Shown piece after piece: positions 34,364 to 43,917 of a stretch of 64,000 nt of DNA. The stretch's first letter is position 1. Every line of letters starts with the position of its first letter. This DNA comes from Alistipes senegalensis JC50. GTDB taxonomy: Bacteria > Bacteroidota > Bacteroidia > Bacteroidales > Rikenellaceae. The notes under the pieces were generated by a model. The model was not told the DNA's origin, did not search any database, and saw only the letters and a program-made list of their open reading frames with translations. Position numbers and translations under genes: made by a program. The DNA lies in the NCBI RefSeq assembly GCF_025145645.1, contig NZ_CP102252.1, positions 1,798,001 through 1,862,000 of the forward strand, read 5' to 3'.

Positions 34364-37300
34364 ATGAAGCGAATCTCATTGTTGCTGCTGGCTGTGGCGG
34401 CCTTTTCGGTTTCATGCCGCGAAGCGGCCTGCGACACCCCTTCGATGGCCCGGATGCGGGAATCATTCCGGAACGTGCCCGATGAAACGCCGCTGGCGGT
34501 ATACTGGTACTGGGTGTCGGACAACATCTCCGAAGAGGGGGCGGTCAGGGATCTCGAATCCATGAAGGAGGCGGGTATCAACCGCGCCTTCATCGGCAAC
34601 ATCGGCATCGGCGACCAACCCTACGGGGAGCATCCGCTCTTTTCGCCGGAGTGGTGGCGCGTGATGCATGCCGCGCTGAAACGGGCCGGGGAACTCGGTA
34701 TCGAGATCGGTATCTTCAACAGTCCGGGATGGAGCCAGTCGGGCGGTCCGTGGGTCGGGCCGCAGCAGAGCATGCGTTATCTGGCGTCGGCGCGGACCGT
34801 CGTCGAAGGTCCGGCGCTGTTCGAGGGCCCGCTTCCGGAGGCGGGCGCCGACGCGGAGGATGTCCGGGTCATCGCCTACCCGCTCCCCGAGGCTGCCGAG
34901 AGCGATACGAAACGGGTCGTGAAGGTCGATGGCAGGGAAATGCGCCTGGACTGGAGCGTGTCGGGGACGCAGCCGATGCGCAGCCTTACGATCCGGGTGG
35001 ACCGGCCTGTCCTGACATCGGCCGAATTGTACTGCCGGGAGGATGGGGGATGGAAGTTGCTGAAACGCTTCTCCATCGACCGGAGCAATTTGCAGATGAA
35101 CGTGGGATTCGATCCTCTGGCGCCGGTTGTGATCTCCCTGCCCGAAACGCTTTCGGCGAATTACCGGCTGGTCATTCCGGCTCCGGGCGGTTTTGCCGCC
35201 GAGGCTACGCTCTCCTCGCTGCCGCAGGTGGAGCGGTTCCCGGAAAAGACGCTTGCGAAGATGTTTCAGACGCCGCTTCCCATGTGGCACGATTATCTTT
35301 GGGAACAGCAGCCCGCCGTGCAGGCGTCGCTGCCGGTCGATCCGGCCGCGGTGACGGACATTACCGCGCATTTTGACGGCGGGACGCTGCGTTGGGAGGT
35401 CCCTGCCGGAAAATGGCAGGTGGAGCGGCTGGCCATGCGCTCCACGACCGTGACGAACGGCCCGGCCAGTCCCGAAGGGCTGGGCCTCGAAATCGACAAA
35501 ATGAGCCGGAAGCATGTGGCGAGCCATTTCGACGCCTTCATCGGGGAGATACTGCGCCGTATTCCGCCGGAGGACCGCCGGACATTCAAGGTGGTCGTGC
35601 AGGACAGCTACGAGACCGGAGGACAGAACTGGACCGACGATATGGCGGAGCGTTTCGAGGAGATCTACGGTTACGACCCCGTTCCTTACCTGCCGGTGCT
35701 GCACGGGACGGTCGTAGGAAGTCAGGACATTTCCGATCGGTTTCTGTGGGACCTTCGGCGGCTTATCGCCGACCGGGTTTCCTACGATTACGTGGGCGGA
35801 CTGCGGGAGGAGTGTCATAAACACGGACTGACGACCTGGCTGGAGAATTACGGCCATTGGGGATTCCCGGGCGAATTTTTGCAATACGGCGGGCAGTCCG
35901 ACGAGGTGGCCGGGGAGTTTTGGAGCGAGGGCTCGCTGGGCGACATCGAGAACCGTGCGGCCTCGTCCTGCGCGCACATTTACGGAAAACGCCGTGTCTG
36001 GGCCGAATCGTTCACCGCGGGATTGCAGGGTTTCAGCCGCTATCCTTACCGGATGAAACAGCGCGGCGACCGTTTCTTCACCGAAGGTATCAACAGTACG
36101 CTGCTGCATGTCTACATCCATCAGCCCTACGAGGACCGCTTCCCGGGCATGAGTTCCTGGTTCGGCAACGAATTCAACCGGAAGAACACCTGGTTCGGCC
36201 AGCTGGATGCCTTCACCGACTATCTCAAACGGTGCGGCTATCTGTTGCAGCAGGGCCGTTACGTGGCCGATGCGGCCTATTTTATCGGGGAGGATGCGCC
36301 GAAGATGACGGGTGTGTGCGATCCGGCGCTTCCGAACGGTTATTCGTTCGATTATATCAATGCCGAGGTGCTGTTGAAACATGCGAAGGTGCGTGACGGA
36401 CGGCTCGTGCTGGACGGCGGGATGGAGTACCGCGTGCTGGTGTTGCCGAAACTCCGGACCATGCGTCCCGAACTGCTCGATGCGATCGAACGGATGGTCC
36501 GTGCCGGTCTGACCGTGCTCGGTCCGGCGCCGGATCGGTCGCCCGGTCTGGCCGGATACCCCGGGGCGGATGAACGGGTGAAAGAGACGGCGGAACGGAT
36601 GTGGCATTCCGGGACCGCTGCGAAATATGCCGTTTACGGCAAAGGGCGTGTCTTCAACGACGGCTGTTCGCTGGAAGAGGTGTTCGCATCCCTTTCGATG
36701 CGGCCCGACTGCCGCATCGAGGGGCAGAATACGGATGTCAGATTCATCCACCGGACGACGGAGCAGGGCGACATCTATTTTCTGTCGAACCAGCAGGAGC
36801 GGAAAGTCGTATTCGAAGCCGCTTTCCGGACGGAGGACGGTGTGCCGGAGCTGTGGGATGCCCTGACCGGTGTGGTTCGCCGGCTGCCCGGGTTCTCGCG
36901 GCAGGACGGAGTTACGACCGTTCCGCTGGAACTCGATCCTTACGGCAGTGCGTTCATCGTCTTCGACCGGACGAAAGAGGCCCGGCAGTCATCCGCGGAG
37001 AATTTCCCCGAAGCGACCGTGCTGGCCCGGGTCGAGGGGCCGTGGAAAGTGACTTTCGAGGGGCTGGAGGCCCCCGAAGCCCCGGTCGTGCTCGATACGC
37101 TCTGCGACTGGACCGTGTCGGACGATCCCCGTATCCGCTATTTCTCGGGAACGGCCCGTTACGAGACCGCTTTCGAGGTCGAAAATACGGGTTCCGGGTC
37201 TGTCTGCGTCGATCTGGGCAAGGTGATGGTCATGGGCCGGGTCTTCCTGAACGGAGTTTGTGCCGGGGGAACGTGGACGCCTCCTTACCGGGTCGATGTC

Positions 37301-37510
37301 TCCGGCCTGATCCGGGAGGGCCGGAACGTTCTGGAAGTCGAGGTTGCGAACAACTGGATGAACCGGTTGATCGGCGATCAGCGGCTGCCGCCCGAACAAC
37401 GCAAGACCTGGACGCCCGTCAACCCGTGGACCGCATCTTCGGAGTTGCAGTCTTCCGGACTGCTCGGCCCTGTGGTTGTCGGGAAATTCGATTATGAGAT
37501 CGTAAAATAG
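34364..37510 (+). CDS. GH106-type alpha-L-rhamnosidase lipoprotein
   Basis: This 1048-residue enzyme has the lipobox SVSC (cysteine 18), so it is probably anchored in a membrane. The N-terminal half carries GH106-type sequences: VYWYWVSDNISEEGAVRDLE, MKEAGINRAFIGNIGIG, IGIFNSPGWSQSGGPWV and the region VVQDSYETGGQNWTDDMAERF. A C-terminal jelly roll (YETAFEVENTG, VFLNGVCAGGTWTPPYRVD) resembles GH2-type sugar-binding domains, which is common in GH106. These enzymes remove terminal alpha-L-rhamnose by inversion, as in rhamnogalacturonan degradation. Catalytic residues were not assigned individually. Confidence 0.85.
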   Translation: MKRISLLLLAVAAFSVSCREAACDTPSMARMRESFRNVPDETPLAVYWYWVSDNISEEGAVRDLESMKEAGINRAFIGNIGIGDQPYGEHPLFSPEWWRVMHAALKRAGELGIEIGIFNSPGWSQSGGPWVGPQQSMRYLASARTVVEGPALFEGPLPEAGADAEDVRVIAYPLPEAAESDTKRVVKVDGREMRLDWSVSGTQPMRSLTIRVDRPVLTSAELYCREDGGWKLLKRFSIDRSNLQMNVGFDPLAPVVISLPETLSANYRLVIPAPGGFAAEATLSSLPQVERFPEKTLAKMFQTPLPMWHDYLWEQQPAVQASLPVDPAAVTDITAHFDGGTLRWEVPAGKWQVERLAMRSTTVTNGPASPEGLGLEIDKMSRKHVASHFDAFIGEILRRIPPEDRRTFKVVVQDSYETGGQNWTDDMAERFEEIYGYDPVPYLPVLHGTVVGSQDISDRFLWDLRRLIADRVSYDYVGGLREECHKHGLTTWLENYGHWGFPGEFLQYGGQSDEVAGEFWSEGSLGDIENRAASSCAHIYGKRRVWAESFTAGLQGFSRYPYRMKQRGDRFFTEGINSTLLHVYIHQPYEDRFPGMSSWFGNEFNRKNTWFGQLDAFTDYLKRCGYLLQQGRYVADAAYFIGEDAPKMTGVCDPALPNGYSFDYINAEVLLKHAKVRDGRLVLDGGMEYRVLVLPKLRTMRPELLDAIERMVRAGLTVLGPAPDRSPGLAGYPGADERVKETAERMWHSGTAAKYAVYGKGRVFNDGCSLEEVFASLSMRPDCRIEGQNTDVRFIHRTTEQGDIYFLSNQQERKVVFEAAFRTEDGVPELWDALTGVVRRLPGFSRQDGVTTVPLELDPYGSAFIVFDRTKEARQSSAENFPEATVLARVEGPWKVTFEGLEAPEAPVVLDTLCDWTVSDDPRIRYFSGTARYETAFEVENTGSGSVCVDLGKVMVMGRVFLNGVCAGGTWTPPYRVDVSGLIREGRNVLEVEVANNWMNRLIGDQRLPPEQRKTWTPVNPWTASSELQSSGLLGPVVVGKFDYEIVK

Positions 37511-37515
37511 ATAGA

Positions 37516-38988
37516 ATGACAAACCGTATGATTATGACACTCAGAAAAATCTTTTGCATGCTCAGCTGCATGCTGACTGTCTCCGCATGCGGCGGAGAGA
37601 CACCGGTGCCGGGCCCGAACGAAGGGAACCAGGGCGGTAACGAGGGCGGCGGAGAGAGTTCCGGTCCGGCCTACTATATCAGTTATTCACGCGGGTCGGA
37701 TTCGAATCCGGGGACCTCTCCCGATGCTCCCTGGAAAACCCTGGACCGGATCAATCGGGGGACATTCGAACCGGGCGACCGCATTCTGCTCAAATCGGGC
37801 GATACCTGGAACAGCGTGACGGTGATCGATTCCAAGTTCACGGGAACGGCCGAAAAGCCGATCGTCATCTCTTCGTACGGCGACGGGGCGAAACCGCGTC
37901 TGACGGCGCCGACGGCGCCCGCCGGGAGCAGCATTCTGACGATTAACAATTCGGATCATCTCGTAGTCGAGAATCTGGAGGTCTCCAACGGCACGGGATA
38001 CGGCCTCGTCATGGGTATCAATGACGGCGGGACGCACGGCGATATCGTGATGAGGAACATCCATACGGCCGACATGCCCTATGTCGGCATCTGGTTCAAT
38101 GCGGAACACAACCGCAATGTCGAGATCGTCTCCTGCACCTCGGAGCACACCATGCACCTGTTTGCCGTCTCGGGCGGAACGAATATCGATGTGACCGATT
38201 GTAAGGCGGAGAATTGCCATTACGGAGGCTATTCGATCATCGGTGTCAAAGGCGGCACCATGAAGAACTGCAAATCCCTCTACGGCGGTCAGGAACCGGC
38301 TCCGCAGGGAACTTGCGGCCTCTTCCTCGGCATCGTCGATGGCTACGAGGTCGTCGATTCGGAGTTCGCCTATCAGCAGCGGCTCGGAACGGACCCCGAC
38401 GGGGAGGGCATCGATTTCGAGCGGAACAACCGCAATGTCGTCATCCGGAACTGCCATATGCACGACAATGCCGGATGCGCCATCATGTTTTTCGAAAGCG
38501 GAGGCGGTTCGGAGCAGGCGAACGACCATTGTACGATCGAGAACTGCCGTTTCGAGAACAATCACCGCAACGCCCGTTCGCCCCGCGGGTTCGAGATTCA
38601 TTTCAGCCATCTCGACGACAACAACTACGGCGTCATCCGCAACAATACGTTCGATCTTCCCGAAGGGGTGATGTTCGTTTCCACGGCCGATCCTTCGGTG
38701 ACCATCGAGGGCAACAAACTGGCCGACGGAACGCCGCTCGTCATTGCTCCCGCCTACACCGGTTCGCCGGCGGTGGCGAACGGGGGATTCGAGTCGCCGG
38801 CCCTCGAATACGGCAAATACGAGCACCGTCCCATGGGCGGCGTGTGGACCTTCCGCGGAAATTCGGGCGTTGCGCGATACGGGAGCGACTTCAACCCTCC
38901 CCCCGGCCCCGGAGGGTTCGCAGGTGCTTTTCCTGCAAGGGGCGAGCGATGTGACGCAGTGGGTTTCGCTGGCTGCCGGGAGCTATAA
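37516..38988 (+). CDS. Right-handed beta-helix lipoprotein, interrupted by a frameshift
   Basis: As read, the gene gives 490 residues. A lipobox VSAC (cysteine 25) is followed by a Gly/Asn/Glu-rich linker. A parallel beta-helix then runs from about residue 60 to 410 with repeated coils (HLVVENLEVSNGTGYGLV, NVVIRNCHMHDNAGCAIMFF, HCTIENCRFENNHR), as in pectate lyase-like and surface glycan-binding proteins. At about residue 463 the frame shifts at a run of six C bases (38899-38904) and the last 27 residues are out-of-frame sequence ending at 38988. Deleting one C restores a reading frame to 39226, 569 residues, with a C-terminal carbohydrate-binding-like domain. Confidence 0.8.
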   Translation: MTNRMIMTLRKIFCMLSCMLTVSACGGETPVPGPNEGNQGGNEGGGESSGPAYYISYSRGSDSNPGTSPDAPWKTLDRINRGTFEPGDRILLKSGDTWNSVTVIDSKFTGTAEKPIVISSYGDGAKPRLTAPTAPAGSSILTINNSDHLVVENLEVSNGTGYGLVMGINDGGTHGDIVMRNIHTADMPYVGIWFNAEHNRNVEIVSCTSEHTMHLFAVSGGTNIDVTDCKAENCHYGGYSIIGVKGGTMKNCKSLYGGQEPAPQGTCGLFLGIVDGYEVVDSEFAYQQRLGTDPDGEGIDFERNNRNVVIRNCHMHDNAGCAIMFFESGGGSEQANDHCTIENCRFENNHRNARSPRGFEIHFSHLDDNNYGVIRNNTFDLPEGVMFVSTADPSVTIEGNKLADGTPLVIAPAYTGSPAVANGGFESPALEYGKYEHRPMGGVWTFRGNSGVARYGSDFNPPPGPGGFAGAFPARGERCDAVGFAGCREL

Positions 38989-39226
38989 ACTGACCTGCAA
39001 AGCCTCTTACCGGGAGAATTCGGGGTTGGGGCAGAGCATGGCGTTTTACGTCGATGGCAGGCAGGTGAGCGATATGTTCTCTCCGGCCGATGCCACGGCT
39101 TACACCGCTTATGAGAGCAACCCCTTTACGGTCGAAGAGGGCGTCCGGATGATCGAGATCCGAAGTTTCAGCGAAGAGGACAAAACCGTTTTCGTGGATG
39201 ACATCGCTCTTGTTCCGGTTCAATGA
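38905..39226 (+). pseudogene. Detached C-terminal domain of the beta-helix lipoprotein
   Basis: In the next frame the sequence continues sensibly: EGSQVLFLQGASDVTQWVSL, then GSYKLTCKASYREN, AFYVDGRQVSD and MIEIRSFSEEDKTVFVDDIAL. This looks like a jelly-roll carbohydrate-binding or CBM-like domain. It ends in TGA at 39224-39226, overlapping the next ATG as ATGA, the usual sign of coupled genes. This supports the view that 39226, not 38988, is the original end. Confidence 0.7.
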
Positions 39227-41538
39227 CGAAGGTTGAGGTGATGAAAGGATTGAAGCGTATCGTACTGCTGGGGTTGTGTATGGCAGGATGTTCGCATCCG
39301 GGAGCGGACGGCGGAGACCGTGAGATGGACCGGTTCGTCGATAGCCTGCTTTCCGAGATGACGTTGGAGGAAAAGATCGGGCAGCTGAACCTGGTGCCCG
39401 TGGACGGCTCTGCCATGACCGGCCCGGTGACGGAGTCGGCCACGGGCGACCGCATCGCCAAGGGGGAGATCGGCGCATTGCTGAACGTGATGTCGCCGGC
39501 GAAGATGCTCGAACTCCAACAGGCCGCGGTGACGGAAAGCCGTTTGGGAATACCCCTGCTGTTCGGTATGGACGTGATACACGGGTACAACACCGTTTTT
39601 CCGATACCGTTGGGACTGTCCGCCACGTGGAATCCGGAGTCGATCGAACGGTCGGCCCGAATATCGGCTGTCGAGGCGAGCGCCCAGGGCGTGAACTGGA
39701 CTTTCAGCCCGATGGTGGACATCTCGTTCGACCCGCGCTGGGGACGTGTCGCAGAGGGTTCCGGCGAGGACCCTTATCTGGCCTCGCTGATCGCTGCGGC
39801 CTATGTGAGGGGCTATCAGGGCGATCTTTCCCGGAACGACCAGATTCTGGCCTGCGTCAAGCATTTCGCTTTGTACGGAGCTCCGGAGGGAGGCCGGGAT
39901 TACAACTCGGTGGACATGAGCCGCCAACGCATGTATACGGACTATTTTCCGCCTTACAGGAGTGCCGTCGAGGCTGGCGCCGGCAGCGTGATGGCGGCCT
40001 TCAACGACGTGGAGGGAGTGCCTGCGGCCGCGAACGAATGGCTGCTGGGCGATGTGCTGCGGCGGGACTGGGGTTTCGATGGATTCGTCGTTTCGGACTG
40101 GGATGCCGTGCGGGAGATGACCGTGCACGGTATCGGGGATCTGCAAGAGGTTTCGGCCCGCGGCCTCAGGGCCGGGTTGGATATGGACATGGCCAGCCAG
40201 GGGCTATGGGGCACGCTGAAAGCCTCGCTCGATGCGGGCGAAGTCCGGATGGAGGAGGTCGATCGGGCGTGCCGCCGGATACTCCGGGCGAAATACAGAC
40301 TGGGGCTTTTCGGCGACCCCTATAAATACCATGATACGACGCGGGTCTGGTCGGATGTGTTCACGCCGGAGCATCGCGCCGAGGCTCGCCGGATCGCGGC
40401 CGAGAGTTTCGTGCTGCTGAAAAACAAGGACCGGTTGCTGCCGCTCGCTCCCGGAGGAACCGTCGCCGTGATCGGTCCGTTGGCCGACAATAAGCCCAAT
40501 ATGTTGGGAACCTGGACGATGGGAGCCGATCTGTATTCCGCGGTTTCCGTGCTGGAAGGGCTGCGGACCGTCGTCGGCGACCGGGTCGAACTGCTCTATG
40601 CCAAGGGCAGCAACCTGACCTACGACAAGGAGATGGAAGACCGGGTAACGCAGAATTGGGGCGTGCCCTATAAGCATTTCGACCGTGACGGCCGTTCGGC
40701 CGCACAGCTCGAAGCAGAGGCGCTTGCCGTCGCCCGGCGGGCCGACGTGATCGTGGCGGTCATGGGTGAAGCGGCCGAGCTGGCGGGCGAGGGGGCTTCA
40801 CGCGCCTGTCTGGATATTCCGGACGCCCAGAAGGCGTTGCTGAAGAAACTGACACGGATCGGAAAGCCGGTCGTGCTGGTCCTTTTCGCGGGGCGTCCGA
40901 TGACTCTCGTGTGGGAGGATGCGAATGTGGATGCGATCCTGAACGTCTGGTTCCCGGGAACCGAGGCCGGATTGGCCGTGGCCGACGTGCTGTTCGGCAA
41001 TGCGGAGCCCGGCGGACGGCTGACGATGACCTTCCCCCGCACGGTCGGGCAGGTTCCCCTGCGGTACAGTTGCAAATCGACGGGGCGTCCGGCTGATGAG
41101 GCCGGGACGATCCGCGCCTATGTCACCGGTTATATCGACGAAACCGTGCTGCCGCTCTATCCGTTCGGATACGGGCTGAGCTATACCGATTTCCGCTACG
41201 GGGAGCTGGAGCTGGACCGGACGCAGATGGCGCCCGGGGAGAGCATCACGGCGAGTATCCGGGTGACCAATACGGGAGAGCGTCCGGGCAGCGAGGTCGT
41301 GCAGCTTTATATCCGTGATCGGATGGCGTCGGTCACCCGGCCGGTCAAAGAGCTGAAAGGGTTCCGGAAAATACGGCTGGAACCCGGAGAGACGCAGCGG
41401 GTCGATTTTACGATCGACGCGGAGATGCTCAAATTCCATACCCCCGATTTGCGGTATGTTTACGAACCGGGAGAGTTCGAGGTAATGGCCGGACCGAATA
41501 GCGCCCGGCTGAGTAAATCCGTATTTAACGCATTGTAA
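39223..41538 (+). CDS. GH3 family beta-glycosidase lipoprotein
   Basis: This 771-residue enzyme has the GH3 layout: a TIM barrel (MTLEEKIGQLN, GVNWTFSPMVDISFDPRWGR), the nucleophile D292 in VVSDWDAV, the alpha/beta sandwich domain (GPLADNKPNMLGTW) and a C-terminal FnIII-like domain (VTNTGERPGSEVVQLYI). GH3 enzymes release beta-linked glucose, xylose or other sugars from chain ends. A lipobox (CMAGC) follows if the ATG at 39241 is used; the ATG at 39223 overlaps the preceding TGA. Either start is possible, with 39241 giving a more typical signal peptide. Confidence 0.9.
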   Translation: MTKVEVMKGLKRIVLLGLCMAGCSHPGADGGDREMDRFVDSLLSEMTLEEKIGQLNLVPVDGSAMTGPVTESATGDRIAKGEIGALLNVMSPAKMLELQQAAVTESRLGIPLLFGMDVIHGYNTVFPIPLGLSATWNPESIERSARISAVEASAQGVNWTFSPMVDISFDPRWGRVAEGSGEDPYLASLIAAAYVRGYQGDLSRNDQILACVKHFALYGAPEGGRDYNSVDMSRQRMYTDYFPPYRSAVEAGAGSVMAAFNDVEGVPAAANEWLLGDVLRRDWGFDGFVVSDWDAVREMTVHGIGDLQEVSARGLRAGLDMDMASQGLWGTLKASLDAGEVRMEEVDRACRRILRAKYRLGLFGDPYKYHDTTRVWSDVFTPEHRAEARRIAAESFVLLKNKDRLLPLAPGGTVAVIGPLADNKPNMLGTWTMGADLYSAVSVLEGLRTVVGDRVELLYAKGSNLTYDKEMEDRVTQNWGVPYKHFDRDGRSAAQLEAEALAVARRADVIVAVMGEAAELAGEGASRACLDIPDAQKALLKKLTRIGKPVVLVLFAGRPMTLVWEDANVDAILNVWFPGTEAGLAVADVLFGNAEPGGRLTMTFPRTVGQVPLRYSCKSTGRPADEAGTIRAYVTGYIDETVLPLYPFGYGLSYTDFRYGELELDRTQMAPGESITASIRVTNTGERPGSEVVQLYIRDRMASVTRPVKELKGFRKIRLEPGETQRVDFTIDAEMLKFHTPDLRYVYEPGEFEVMAGPNSARLSKSVFNAL

Positions 41539-41549
41539 AAGGACTGAAA

Positions 41550-43898
41550 ATGAGACGTTCCGTGAAAATCCGGGCTCTTTTTTGCCTGTTCGCGCTCCTG
41601 CCGCTGCAAAACTCCGGCGCTTCGCTCCGGGAGTGTCCCGGCGCCCGTTGGATCAGCACGGCGGAGGAGGGGGCGGATTGTCCGAACAGCTGGATCGCGT
41701 TCCGGCGCGATGTGGAGCTGAAGGCGTTGCCTGCGGTCGCGCCGGTGTGCATTGCGGCCGATACGAAATACTGGCTGTGGATCAACGGCGAGTGCGTCGT
41801 TTTCGAAGGGGGACTGAAACGGGGCCCGACGCCCGGCAGTACGTATTACGACCGGGTGGACATCGCCCCTTTCCTGCGCAAGGGGACGAACCGGATCGCG
41901 GTATTGCTGTGGCATTTCGGGAAAGACGGCTTCTCCCATAAGGACAGCGGTCGCGCCGGTCTGTTGTTTTCGGCGACGGGAAAGCGTTTTTCCCTGCGAA
42001 GCGACTCTCTGTGGCTTTGCCGTATCCATCCGGCTTTCGGGGATACGGGCGATCCCCGTCCGAACTTCCGGCTGGCCGAGTCGAATATCCGTTTCGATGC
42101 GCGGAGGGATATCGGGCCGTGGCAGACGGCGGCTCTGTCCGATCTCGAAGGATTCCGGAATGCCCGGGAGATCGGCTGCCGGGGCGACGCTCCCTGGGGC
42201 GGACTGGTCGAACGCCCGATTCCGCAATGGAAGGATTTCGGGGTGCGGGAGGCCCGTTTCGAACGGTTTTCCGCCGGAAAGACGGACAGCGTGATCGTAC
42301 GGCTGCCCTACAACATGCAGATGACCCCGGTGATCACGCTCGACGATCCGCAAGGCGGAAGTCCGGTCGGCATCTCGACCGACCACTCCTTTGCCGGCGG
42401 AACGTCCAACATCCGGGCCGAGTATGTCACGCGGCGGGGCGTTCAGCAATATGAATCCCTCGGGTGGATGAACGGGCAGGAATTGCGGCTGACCCTGCCG
42501 AAGCATGTGGCGCTGACGCGGGTCGCCTATCGGGAAACCGGCTATGATACCGAGCCGCAGGGCAGCTTCCGCTGCGATGACGATTTCTACAACCGGTTCT
42601 GGCAAAAGGCCCTGCGCACGCTCTATGTCAATATGCGCGACAACTATTTCGACTGTCCCGACCGGGAGCGCGCGCAATGGTGGGGCGATGTCGTCGTGCT
42701 GATGGGAGAGAGTTTCTACGCTTATTCGATATCGGCGTATGCCCTGATGCGCAAGGCGATCCTGGAGCTGGCGGGGTGGCAGAAGCCCGGAGGAGAGTTG
42801 TTCTCTCCGATTCCGGCGGGTAATTACGATTCGGAACTCCCGGGTCAGATGCTGGCGGCCGTGGGTCGTTACGGTTTTTGGAACTATTACATGAATACCG
42901 GGGATCTGGAGACGATCCGGAGGGTTTACCCGGCCGTGAAACGCTACCTCTCGCTTTGGAAGACGGACGACACGGGGCTGACGGCTTTCCGGAAAGGGGG
43001 CTGGACCTGGGGCGACTGGGGCAATAACCGCGACATCCGGCTGATTTTCGCCGGATGGCATTGCCTGGCCCTGGAGGGGGCTGCCGATATGGCGCTTGCG
43101 CTGGGCCTGCCGGAAGATGCCGCGGATTACCGTGCGCTCATGGTTCGGGTGAAGGAGGGTTTCCTCCGCTGCTGGGACGGGAATGCCTTCCGGCATCCCG
43201 AGTATCACGGCTCCACGGACGACCGGGTTCAGGCTCTTGCCGTGCTGTCCGGCATTGCGGATGAGTCTTATTACGGAAAACTGTCCGAAATTTTCCGGAC
43301 GCAGTTCCATGCCAGCCCCTATATGGAGAAATATGTCATGGAGGCGCTGTTTCGGATGGGATGCGGACGTTATGCGATGGAGCGTACCGCGCGGCGTTTT
43401 GCCGATATGGTCGATGATCCCGGCAGCACGACGCTTTTCGAAGGATGGGGCATCGGCGAAAAGGGCTACGGAGGCGGTACGACGAACCATGCCTGGAGCG
43501 GCGGGGCGCTGACCGTCATCGCCGGACAGCTTTGCGGCATCCGGCCGTTGGAACCGGGCTATTCCGTATTCGGCGTGGAACCGGACCCGGCTTCCTTTCG
43601 GGATGTTTCGATCCGGGTGCCGACCGTCAGGGGCATTGTCGGAGAGGAGCTTCGGATCGAAGGGGCGCGGCTCTCGCTGCGTGTGATCGTTCCGGAGGGC
43701 ACGACGGCCGTCGTCACGCTGCCGCAGGGAGCTGCCGGGCCGCGAGTGGACGGACGATCTCCGTCGGCCGGTCAGCTGCGCGTCGCGGAGAGATACCGGA
43801 AACCGGCACGTATCCAGCTGAGCCTGACTTCCGGGGATTATCGAATCGAATCGGAGTTCGATCCGGCGCCGGATGGTCTGCCGGTGTCCGGATCTTGA
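41550..43898 (+). CDS. GH78-like alpha-L-rhamnosidase 1
   Basis: This secreted protein of 782 residues has a signal peptide (ALFCLFALLPLQNSGAS), an N-terminal jelly roll with a sugar-binding look (YWLWINGECVVFEGGLKRG) and an (alpha/alpha)6 barrel. DCPDRERAQWWGD (E373, candidate general acid) and TLFEGWGIGEKGYGGGTTNH match GH78 active-site blocks. GH78 enzymes invert anomeric configuration while removing terminal alpha-L-rhamnose. A beta domain closes the protein (VFGVEPDPASFRDVSIRVP). It begins 11 bases after the GH3 gene. It is the first of three consecutive GH78-like genes. Confidence 0.85.
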   Translation: MRRSVKIRALFCLFALLPLQNSGASLRECPGARWISTAEEGADCPNSWIAFRRDVELKALPAVAPVCIAADTKYWLWINGECVVFEGGLKRGPTPGSTYYDRVDIAPFLRKGTNRIAVLLWHFGKDGFSHKDSGRAGLLFSATGKRFSLRSDSLWLCRIHPAFGDTGDPRPNFRLAESNIRFDARRDIGPWQTAALSDLEGFRNAREIGCRGDAPWGGLVERPIPQWKDFGVREARFERFSAGKTDSVIVRLPYNMQMTPVITLDDPQGGSPVGISTDHSFAGGTSNIRAEYVTRRGVQQYESLGWMNGQELRLTLPKHVALTRVAYRETGYDTEPQGSFRCDDDFYNRFWQKALRTLYVNMRDNYFDCPDRERAQWWGDVVVLMGESFYAYSISAYALMRKAILELAGWQKPGGELFSPIPAGNYDSELPGQMLAAVGRYGFWNYYMNTGDLETIRRVYPAVKRYLSLWKTDDTGLTAFRKGGWTWGDWGNNRDIRLIFAGWHCLALEGAADMALALGLPEDAADYRALMVRVKEGFLRCWDGNAFRHPEYHGSTDDRVQALAVLSGIADESYYGKLSEIFRTQFHASPYMEKYVMEALFRMGCGRYAMERTARRFADMVDDPGSTTLFEGWGIGEKGYGGGTTNHAWSGGALTVIAGQLCGIRPLEPGYSVFGVEPDPASFRDVSIRVPTVRGIVGEELRIEGARLSLRVIVPEGTTAVVTLPQGAAGPRVDGRSPSAGQLRVAERYRKPARIQLSLTSGDYRIESEFDPAPDGLPVSGS

Positions 43899-43917
43899 AA
43901 TAAAACAATTTGGTGAG

